A stretch of 64,000 nt of DNA, taken from positions 1 to 64,000 of the forward strand of contig CAJMRM010000006.1 of the NCBI GenBank assembly GCA_905215775.1. The letters are read 5' to 3'. Of the stretch, positions 58,674 through 64,000 are shown in pieces. Below the pieces are notes generated by a model. That model had not been told where the DNA came from. It searched no databases and saw only the letters and a program-made list of their open reading frames with translations. Numbering within the stretch: position 1 is the stretch's first letter; every line of letters starts with the position of its first letter. The translations under genes and the position numbers were made by a program. Source of the DNA: an uncultured bacterium. Lineage in GTDB: Bacteria; Bacillota; Clostridia; Lachnospirales; Lachnospiraceae.

Positions 58674-59774
58674 TTAGTGTCTGGTAGAATAACCAAGGTG
58701 CGGCTCATTCTTAAGGTCCATGAGGCGGGAACCGCCGATAACGTTAAGAAGGTCATCCTGATCTTTACAGCCATATACGTATTTCTGCAGGTAATCCTTA
58801 AAGGTCTCCGGGATCTTTGTGCCGTCGGCAGCATCCTTTGCAGCCTGGGCAGCAGCCTCAGCGGCAGCGGCTAACTTCTCGTCCTCCGGCTTGGCAGCGG
58901 CAGCCTTTGCAGCCTTATCGGCAGCCTTCTGGAGCTGTGCCTTTGCATCCTCTTCATCTAAGTACATGGAAGCCTTGTTGTACTCCTTCAGAGCCTTATC
59001 ATCATCGTCGTAGTAGTTGTAGCACTGGGACGGCCATGCGCCGTAGGGTGCGCGTACAACTGCGTTCACGCACTCACCAAAGATTCTTGTCTTGGTGGGA
59101 TCGCGGCGGATGTACTCGTCGCTTACGATCTCCTCGCAGGTTACGATGGTGCGCTTTGCAGCGATGGCAATGTCGATATCGTGGAACTCATCGCCCTCGA
59201 TGATGCAGGTTCCGTCGGGAGATGCCTGCTGAACATGGATGATGGCGCAGTCCAGCTTCGGAACCGGAACAGCCAGCAGCTTCTCGCCCGGCTCAAATGG
59301 GTTCTCGATCTCTGCGCATTTTAAGTTGTCAACACCTTCCATGGTCTTTCTCTGCTCTTCGCTGATTCCCCAGTATTTTACAAGACCAGAGCCCTGCATC
59401 ATTCTTACCGGGAGGTAGGGAAGGCCTAAGGAAGCGGCATGGAGCTGTAACATCAGAACGTCCTGGGAGTAATCCTCATAGGTCAGCTCACCCTTCTCAA
59501 TGGCTGCGCGGAAACGGCGTGCCACGTTTGTATAACCAGAGTTTGCAGTATAGCAGTTGATATATGCTCTGATACGGCCCTCGCCGATGAGCATATCCCA
59601 GTCTCCGCCTGCCGGTCCGGACCAGCCTACAAAACCGGTCTTTCCCTGACGAAGGATCTCGTAAACTGCTGCGTAAGGTTTACGGTTGGTGGTGAAGCCG
59701 CCGAAGCAGAGTACGTCGTTGTCATGAACGTACTTCTCTACGGCATCGTGTAATGACATAACTTTATTAGCCAC
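58674..59774 (-). CDS. gctA: Glutaconate CoA-transferase, subunit A, with an Ala-rich insertion
   Basis: A 366-residue subunit that starts at GTG (59774-59772), 7 nt after AAAGGAGG. The CoA-transferase A domain covers about 1-275 (VLCFGGFTTNRKPYAAVYEILRQG, GPAGGDWDMLIGEGRIRAYINCYTANSG, MQGSGLVKYWGIS). Near the C-terminus, about residues 285-330, there is an Ala/Lys/Glu-rich segment (KAQLQKAADKAAKAAAAKPE, then AAAAEAAAQAAKDAADGT) that the A. fermentans subunit (about 320 aa) lacks as I recall it. The normal ending then resumes (YVYGCKDQDDLLNVIGGSRL). It is the first gene of gctA-gctB-gcdA. Confidence 0.94.
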   Translation of the reverse strand: MANKVMSLHDAVEKYVHDNDVLCFGGFTTNRKPYAAVYEILRQGKTGFVGWSGPAGGDWDMLIGEGRIRAYINCYTANSGYTNVARRFRAAIEKGELTYEDYSQDVLMLQLHAASLGLPYLPVRMMQGSGLVKYWGISEEQRKTMEGVDNLKCAEIENPFEPGEKLLAVPVPKLDCAIIHVQQASPDGTCIIEGDEFHDIDIAIAAKRTIVTCEEIVSDEYIRRDPTKTRIFGECVNAVVRAPYGAWPSQCYNYYDDDDKALKEYNKASMYLDEEDAKAQLQKAADKAAKAAAAKPEDEKLAAAAEAAAQAAKDAADGTKIPETFKDYLQKYVYGCKDQDDLLNVIGGSRLMDLKNEPHLGYSTRH

Positions 59775-59799
59775 AATAAAGCCTCCTTTATAAAATATA

Positions 59800-59857
59800 C
59801 TATGAATGTACACTATGTATACGATATAATTCTACCGAATTCCGGCGGAATCGTCAA
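59800..59857 (-). promoter_or_regulatory. Promoter of gctAB-gcdA with repeated CATAGT motif
   Basis: TTGACG (59857-59852), 17-nt spacer, TAGAAT (59834-59829). Just after the start point, CATAGTGTA and CATAGTATA occur as direct repeats about 13 nt apart (59800-59820). The spacer contains ATTCCGNCGGAAT. Either could be an operator. Confidence 0.65.
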
Positions 59858-59874
59858 ATGTTATTTGAGGGGCC

Positions 59875-60130
59875 GCGGGCGTTCGCCCTATGCAGGATTT
59901 CCGACGCTCCTCTGCACTCATGCAGGCATGGTGCAGACTTCTGGGGATGGAGTTTCCTGGGAGAGTCTGGTCCGCAGTGCGGCAAGCTCGATTCCGCTTC
60001 GCTCCATGCCCGATAAAGCGGGGCACGCTGTCTCGCTCGCGGGCGTTCGCCCTATGCAGCCCAACAGGCACTCCCCTGCTTTCATGCAAGCATGACGCAG
60101 GCTCCTGCCTGTTGGGCTGCGCACTGCTCT
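59875..60130. repeat. Structured intergenic repeat element between gcdB and gctA
   Basis: A 21-bp motif, GCGGGCGTTCGCCCTATGCAG, occurs at 59875-59895 and again at 60039-60059, 164 bp apart. Each copy is followed by a CATGCA(G/A)GCATG palindrome-like stretch and a GCAG end. 60060-60120 forms a hairpin from AGCCCAACAGGCA and TGCCTGTTGGGCT. No ribosome-binding site or recognisable protein is present. Confidence 0.75.
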
Positions 60131-60134
60131 CTGC

Positions 60135-61274
60135 TTAACCGAACATCAGCATAAAATACCCGGCGGCTACGGCGGAGCCGATAACTCCGGCTACGTTGGG
60201 ACCCATGGCGTGCATCAGAAGGAAGTTGATCGGATTTTCCTTGGCTCCGACGGTCTGGGATACACGGGCTGCCATGGGAACTGCGGATACGCCTGCGGAA
60301 CCGATCAGCGGGTTGATCTTTCCTCCGGTCAGCGCACACAGGAGCTTACCGAACAGGACACCGCCCACAGTCGCAAATGCGAAGGCCAGAAGACCCATGC
60401 AGATGATGGCAATGGTCTGCACACGTAAGAAGATCTCGCCGTTGGCGGTTGCGCCTACGGTGGTTCCTAACATGATGGTAACGATATTGCACAGCGCGTT
60501 CTGGGCAGTATCGGAAAGTCTTCCTGTAACTCCGGACTCACGGAGCAGGTTGCCCAGCATCAGCATACCTAACAGAGGTGCAACGGACGGAAGCAGTAAG
60601 GAGCAGAACAGTACCACGAATACGGGGAACACGATCTTCTCCACCTTGCTCACCTTACGCAGCTGCTTCATAACGATCTGACGCTCTTTCTTTGTGGTGA
60701 GAGCCTTCATGATCGGCGGCTGGATCAGCGGGATCAGGGCCATGTAGGAATAAGCGGCCACGGCAATGGGAGCTACCAGCTCCGGTGCCAGGTTATTGGC
60801 AATGTAAATAGCGGTCGGACCGTCGGCTCCGCCGATGATACCGATGGCAGCAGCCTGTCCAGGTGTGAACAGTCCCGTTGCCAGTGCCAGCAGGAAGGCC
60901 ACATAGATACCAAACTGAGCGGCGGCACCAAGTAAAAGGCTCACCGGGTTGGCGATCAGGGGGCCAAAGTCTGTCATGGCGCCTACGGCCATGAAGATCA
61001 GGCACGGGAACAGGCTGGACTTTACGCCGCTGTAAATGATCCGTAAAACACCGGAGTTATACCAGTTGTCTGCCTCGTTCATCAGACCGGCCAGCGGCAG
61101 GTTTGCAAGGAACATACCGAAGGCAATCGGGAGCAGAAGAAGCGGCTCAAACTGCTTTTTGATCGCCAGATATAATAAAATGAAGGAAATGAGAAGCATG
61201 ACAGCCTGCTGCCAGGTCAGTGCGGCAAAACCCGACTGGGCCAGGAGCTCCCCAAAAACTGAAAGTATATTCAC
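60135..61274 (-). CDS. gcdB: Glutaconyl-CoA decarboxylase, beta subunit (Na+-translocating)
   Basis: A 379-residue integral membrane protein with about 10-11 segments. The Na+/H+-coupling motif GGADGPTAIYIANNLAP is present with its conserved Asp, and the C-terminal part has GSAGVSAVPMAARV and HAMGPNVAGVIGSAVAAG. It decarboxylates carboxybiotin-GcdC and exports Na+. It starts at GTG (61274), 8 nt after GGAGG, directly after gcdC. Confidence 0.96.
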   Translation of the reverse strand: MNILSVFGELLAQSGFAALTWQQAVMLLISFILLYLAIKKQFEPLLLLPIAFGMFLANLPLAGLMNEADNWYNSGVLRIIYSGVKSSLFPCLIFMAVGAMTDFGPLIANPVSLLLGAAAQFGIYVAFLLALATGLFTPGQAAAIGIIGGADGPTAIYIANNLAPELVAPIAVAAYSYMALIPLIQPPIMKALTTKKERQIVMKQLRKVSKVEKIVFPVFVVLFCSLLLPSVAPLLGMLMLGNLLRESGVTGRLSDTAQNALCNIVTIMLGTTVGATANGEIFLRVQTIAIICMGLLAFAFATVGGVLFGKLLCALTGGKINPLIGSAGVSAVPMAARVSQTVGAKENPINFLLMHAMGPNVAGVIGSAVAAGYFMLMFG

Positions 61275-61287
61275 GGGGCACCTCCTA

Positions 61288-61734
61288 TTAGTTTAAGGTT
61301 ACCAGAACAGCGCCTGTGTCAACAGCGTCGCCTACACTTACATTTACGGAAGCAACGGTGCCTGCGGCCGGAGCAACGATCTCAGTCTCCATCTTCATGG
61401 CTTCCATAACGACTACGCACTGTCCAAAGCTGACAGCATCGCCGGCCTTCACCTTGATATCCAGGATCTTACCAGGCATAGGAGCGTCTACGGACTGTCC
61501 GCCTGCTGCTGCGGGAGCCGGTGCCGGTGCCGGTGCGGGAGCCGGAGCTGGTGCCGGGGCCGGAGCTGGTGCCGGCGCGGGGGCAGGTGCTGCTGCCGGC
61601 GCCGGTGCTGCTGCCTTTGCAAGGATGGGGGCCGGAGTGCTCACAGTAACGCCTCTGTCCAGGGGCTTATACTCTTCTACTCTCTCGATCTCGATCTCAT
61701 ACTTTTTTCCGTTTAAAGTCGCTACATATTTCAT
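61288..61734 (-). CDS. gcdC: Glutaconyl-CoA decarboxylase, gamma subunit (biotin carrier)
   Basis: A 148-residue biotin carrier. A short N-terminal region (1-40) is followed by a long Ala-Pro linker (about 41-76, nearly perfect AP repeats) and a biotinyl domain. Biotin is attached to about Lys114 in EAMKMETE. The flexible linker lets biotin reach both GcdA and GcdB. The repetitive DNA (61505-61610) is prone to length change by slippage. Confidence 0.95.
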   Translation of the reverse strand: MKYVATLNGKKYEIEIERVEEYKPLDRGVTVSTPAPILAKAAAPAPAAAPAPAPAPAPAPAPAPAPAPAPAPAPAAAGGQSVDAPMPGKILDIKVKAGDAVSFGQCVVVMEAMKMETEIVAPAAGTVASVNVSVGDAVDTGAVLVTLN

Positions 61735-61797
61735 AATTAAAATACATCCTTTCCTTTTTTACGCTTTTTCGTTTGCTTTTTCGGTCCTCTTTTCACC

Positions 61798-62082
61798 TTA
61801 CAGTTCCTTGATGCTTGTAACGCGGAACTCTTCTCCTGACAGTCTGGCTTCCTCGCTGATTGCTGCGAGAAGCACTGCGTAGGATTCTTCATCCAGCGCC
61901 GGTGCCGGAGCCGCCGCCACAGCCGCCTGCTTCGGTGCCTTATCCTTGACCGCCGTATTGATGATCTTGGAAATAATGATGACCGCGATCGCCAGCGACG
62001 CAAGAGCCGCAAACACGACCAGAAGTCCCACCGCTGAGATCATCAGACCGTCTACCATGGTCATTTCCTGCCCAGTCCACAT
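61798..62082 (-). CDS. gcdD: Glutaconyl-CoA decarboxylase, delta subunit (OadG family)
   Basis: A 94-residue protein with one membrane helix (about 14-38, ISAVGLLVVFAALASLAIAVIIISKI), an Ala/Pro linker and a short C-terminal domain (ESYAVLLAAISEEARLSGEEFRVTSIKEL). This is the OadG/GcdD layout: it anchors the carboxyltransferase and biotin carrier to the beta subunit. It is the first gene of gcdD-gcdC-gcdB. GGAGG lies 12 nt before the ATG, a little long. Confidence 0.88.
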   Translation of the reverse strand: MWTGQEMTMVDGLMISAVGLLVVFAALASLAIAVIIISKIINTAVKDKAPKQAAVAAAPAPALDEESYAVLLAAISEEARLSGEEFRVTSIKEL

Positions 62083-62137
62083 ATACTCACCGCACCTCCT
62101 TCATTTTGTTTCTTTTAGAAACTTTAGTAATGCAACT

Positions 62138-62162
62138 ATTCCATATTGTGGAATGCATTCCA
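62138..62162. promoter_or_regulatory. Three alternating ATTCCA/TGGAAT half-sites in the gcdD leader
   Basis: ATTCCA (62138-62143), TGGAAT (62149-62154) and ATTCCA (62157-62162) form two overlapping palindromes, one perfect (TGGAATGCATTCCA). This is a candidate operator, possibly for the IclR regulator at 49932-50702. Confidence 0.5.
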
Positions 62163-62243
62163 TATTTTTTTCAGCACATAAGGGTACCTTTCAAACAGCA
62201 CCCGTACTACTTTTCTGTCTATGCATTTTTCACAATATCTTGA

Positions 62244-62272
62244 GTTTAGTATATCAGCTTTCCTCAAAAAAG
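62244..62272 (-). promoter_or_regulatory. Promoter of gcdDCB
   Basis: TTGACT (about 62272-62267), 17-nt spacer, TATACT (about 62249-62244). The leader is about 155 nt and holds the half-site array. Confidence 0.7.
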
Positions 62273-62325
62273 TCAACAAAACAGGAAAAGAATCTGTCCC
62301 CCTCCCCAGGAACCGTCCGGAAATA

Positions 62326-62354
62326 TTGACACCCGTACCTTCTTATTATAGAAT
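62326..62354 (+). promoter_or_regulatory. Promoter of the ketopantoate-reductase-family gene
   Basis: TTGACA (62326-62331), 17-nt spacer, TAGAAT (62349-62354). It is divergent from gcdDCB, with about 60 nt between the two -35 boxes. Confidence 0.78.
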
Positions 62355-62432
62355 ATACATAAAATTTACACAGGCCCGTGTGCCATACGCGGCCGCCTGC
62401 GTCAGGTATCGCACCGAAGGGAGAAAAGGATT

Positions 62433-63368
62433 ATGAAACCAATGAACAAAGTGACACTGATCGGTCTGGGAGCCATGGGGGTTTTCTTCGCGCCGCGGAT
62501 CTCAGAAAAGCTGGGAGCCGGTTTCCGGATCATGGCGTCCGGAGCAAGAAAAGACCGGCTGGAGCAGAAAGGGGTCACCATAAACGGCATCAATTACCGT
62601 TTTCCAATCGTCACCCCGGAGGACAATGACGGTCCCTCGGATCTGGTGATCATTGCTGTAAAGGGCTATGATCTGCCCCAGGCACTGGAGGATATCCGGA
62701 ACCAGGTTGGTCCCGAAACCATTCTCCTCCCGGTCCTCAACGGCGTCGACAGTGAAAAGCAGACCGCTGATATTTACGGCATGGACCATGTGCTCTATTC
62801 CTATATGCGCGTCAGCATTGCCATGAAGGACGGGAAGGCCGAATTTGATCCGGAAAAGGGCCTGATCCATTTCGGAGAAGCAAAAAATGATCCGGACCAG
62901 CTTTCCCACCGGGTCCTGGCTGTGGAGGAGCTGTTCAGCCGCTGCGGCATCCCATATAAGATCGACTCCGATATGATCAAGGGCTTATGGTTCAAGTTCA
63001 TGTGCAACGTAGGAGAAAACATGACCTGCGCCATGTTCGGCGTTCCTTTCGGCGCCTTCCAAAAAAGCGCTGATGCCAATTACTTCCGCCACGCCGCCAT
63101 GTGGGAGGTGATCCAGGTCGCCAACCGTCTTGGCGTAGACATCGGCCAGAACGAGATCGACCGGCAGGAGCACACCATTGGCCGGCTTCCCTATCAGAAC
63201 AAGCCCTCCACGCTCCAGGATCTGGAGGTTGGAAAGCACACAGAAGTGGATATGTTTGCAGGCACCGTCGTCCGGCTCGGAAAAGAGCTGGGTGTGGAAA
63301 CCCCCGTCTGTGAAATGTTCTGGCACGGCATCCATCTGATCGAGGACCGGATTTTCGGGGAGATCTGA
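62433..63368 (+). CDS. Ketopantoate reductase (ApbA/PanE) family NAD(P)-dependent oxidoreductase
   Basis: A 311-residue protein. The N-terminal Rossmann motif is VTLIGLGAMGVFFAPRI, followed by DLVIIAVKGYDLPQAL and LPVLNGVDSEK. The C-terminal helical domain contains KGLWFKFMCNVGENMTCAMFGVPFGAFQ and the conserved Lys/Asn pair. PanE makes pantoate, but the family also includes D-2-hydroxyacid dehydrogenases acting on branched or other 2-oxoacids. Divergence from gcdDCB suggests a role with 2-oxoglutarate or 2-hydroxyglutarate; this is inference. GGGAG precedes the ATG. Confidence 0.85.
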   Translation: MKPMNKVTLIGLGAMGVFFAPRISEKLGAGFRIMASGARKDRLEQKGVTINGINYRFPIVTPEDNDGPSDLVIIAVKGYDLPQALEDIRNQVGPETILLPVLNGVDSEKQTADIYGMDHVLYSYMRVSIAMKDGKAEFDPEKGLIHFGEAKNDPDQLSHRVLAVEELFSRCGIPYKIDSDMIKGLWFKFMCNVGENMTCAMFGVPFGAFQKSADANYFRHAAMWEVIQVANRLGVDIGQNEIDRQEHTIGRLPYQNKPSTLQDLEVGKHTEVDMFAGTVVRLGKELGVETPVCEMFWHGIHLIEDRIFGEI

Positions 63369-63374
63369 TCCCCA

Positions 63375-63420
63375 TCCCTCTGCGGGCTTCTTCCTTTCTT
63401 CGGATGAAGCCCGCAGGGAT
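63375..63420. terminator. Hairpin between convergent genes, no T-run
   Basis: CTGCGGGCTTC and GAAGCCCGCAG pair across a 16-nt loop. There is no T-run on either strand, so it may be a weak terminator or a transcript-end stabiliser. Confidence 0.45.
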
Positions 63421-63436
63421 CCAGGAACTCCGTCCT

Positions 63437-64000
63437 TTACCGGCAGAGCGCTTCTGCCAGCGCCGCAGCCCCCTCCCGGATCTTCTCCTCCGTCAGACTG
63501 GCATAGCCCAGGATCACTGTTCGGCTTTCCGTTTCTTTTTTCCCAATGTAAAATCCAGAAAGACCATACACGCGGATCCCCGCCCCCTCTGCCGCCTTCT
63601 CCAGCTGTTCCTCTGTCCTATCCCCGCGGCAGGTCAAAAGAACGTGGAGTCCGGCAAATTCTCCGCTGATCTCAAATTCTTTCTCCAGCGGCTTTAAAGA
63701 TGCCAGGAGAAGATCATGCTTTCCCTTATAAATTTCCCGCATCCGGTTCAGATGACGTTCAAAATAACCGCCCCCGATGAACATGGCTAGGATCCTCTGG
63801 TCTACCCGCGATACTGTGGAGGAATAAAACCGGGCCCGCTCCCCGTACCGTTCCATCAGTGCCGGAGGAAGCACCAGATATCCCACGCGGATGGCCGGTG
63901 CAATGGCCTTTGAAAAGGTTCCCATATAGATCACCCGTCCGCTGCTGTCCATCCCCTGGAGCGCTGGGATCGGCTTCCCCCGGTAACGGAATTCACTGTC
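63437..64000 (-). CDS. MocR/PdxR-like regulator with aminotransferase domain, C-terminal part only
   Basis: 187 residues of the C-terminal half are in the window; the frame is open to the window edge (first residues DSEFRYRGKPIPALQG). The fold-type I aminotransferase PLP-Lys motif is GTFSKAIAPAIRVGYLVLP. The rest (LNRMREIYKGKHDLLLASLK, GEFAGLHVLLTC, and the end TVILGYASLTEEKIREGAAALAEAL) fits GntR/MocR fusions. These regulators bind PLP or its adducts and control PLP or amino-acid genes. The N-terminal HTH lies outside the window, so a plain aminotransferase is not excluded. Confidence 0.85.
   Translation of the reverse strand, partial: DSEFRYRGKPIPALQGMDSSGRVIYMGTFSKAIAPAIRVGYLVLPPALMERYGERARFYSSTVSRVDQRILAMFIGGGYFERHLNRMREIYKGKHDLLLASLKPLEKEFEISGEFAGLHVLLTCRGDRTEEQLEKAAEGAGIRVYGLSGFYIGKKETESRTVILGYASLTEEKIREGAAALAEALCR

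Noticed and set aside
1..64000. CRISPR arrays, tRNA or rRNA genes, transposases, phage genes
   Set aside because: Scanned for regular spacer-repeats, tRNA-like cloverleaves, rRNA stretches and transposase motifs; apart from the tRNA-like part of tmRNA none was seen.

Overview
The window looks like a chromosomal segment of a spore-forming, obligately anaerobic member of the Lachnospiraceae (Clostridia). The evidence is spoIIA/sigF/spoVA sporulation genes, T-box leaders, tmRNA plus SmpB, a CIRCE-controlled groESL, and several families I associate with Lachnospiraceae (DUF5716, DUF5717, DUF4364, DUF6472, DUF6560). It also carries the complete CoA-ester part of the 2-hydroxyglutarate pathway of glutamate fermentation, known from Acidaminococcus fermentans and Clostridium symbiosum. 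Base composition is moderately GC-rich and coding density is high. Most genes lie on the minus strand. I see no rRNA, tRNA, CRISPR, transposase or prophage genes.

Layout. 1-355 holds the 5' end and leader of infC. 485-4842 holds a DUF1540 protein, three small membrane proteins (YcxB/DUF6560-like), and an AEC and a MATE transporter. 5049-5389 is tmRNA, followed by a lipoprotein with an apparent ATA start. 6508-13216 runs eno, secG, rnr, smpB, a Y-family polymerase and its YolD-like partner. 13276-17471 is pheST behind a phenylalanine T-box. 17573-24736 carries mgsA and the sporulation locus spoIIAA-spoIIAB-sigF-spoVAA/AB/AC, then a peptide-binding lipoprotein that splits spoVAC from spoVAD/spoVAE. 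24944-31490 has a TPR protein, a 46-residue protein, folC, and a valine T-box operon of a GNAT acetyltransferase, a DUF6472 protein and valS. 31506-38066 is an uncharacterised module: DUF5717 (1193 aa), an actin/Hsp70-fold DUF5716 protein and a TPR protein, divergent from a DUF4364 regulator and a 50-residue membrane peptide. 38142-44480 is tig-clpP-clpX-lon-engB. 44632-52190 has DJ-1/DUF975, a CYTH protein, groESL, an IclR regulator and a second MATE transporter.

52357-62082 encodes glutaconate CoA-transferase (gctAB), 2-hydroxyglutaryl-CoA dehydratase with its activator (hgdC, hgdA, hgdB) and the Na+-pumping glutaconyl-CoA decarboxylase (gcdA, gcdB, gcdC, gcdD). Together these convert (R)-2-hydroxyglutarate to crotonyl-CoA while exporting Na+. 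The 2-hydroxyglutarate dehydrogenase that should feed them is not present in its classical form. A ketopantoate-reductase-family gene is transcribed divergently from gcdD and is a candidate for that step. The window ends in a truncated MocR-like aminotransferase-regulator.

The most interesting items are the DUF5717/DUF5716/TPR module, the divergent oxidoreductase beside the glutaconate genes, an Ala-rich insertion in GctA, a terminator that contains the eno ribosome-binding site, a sigma-G-type promoter overlapping the sigF stop codon, several 46-50-residue genes that are easily overlooked, and structured intergenic repeats.
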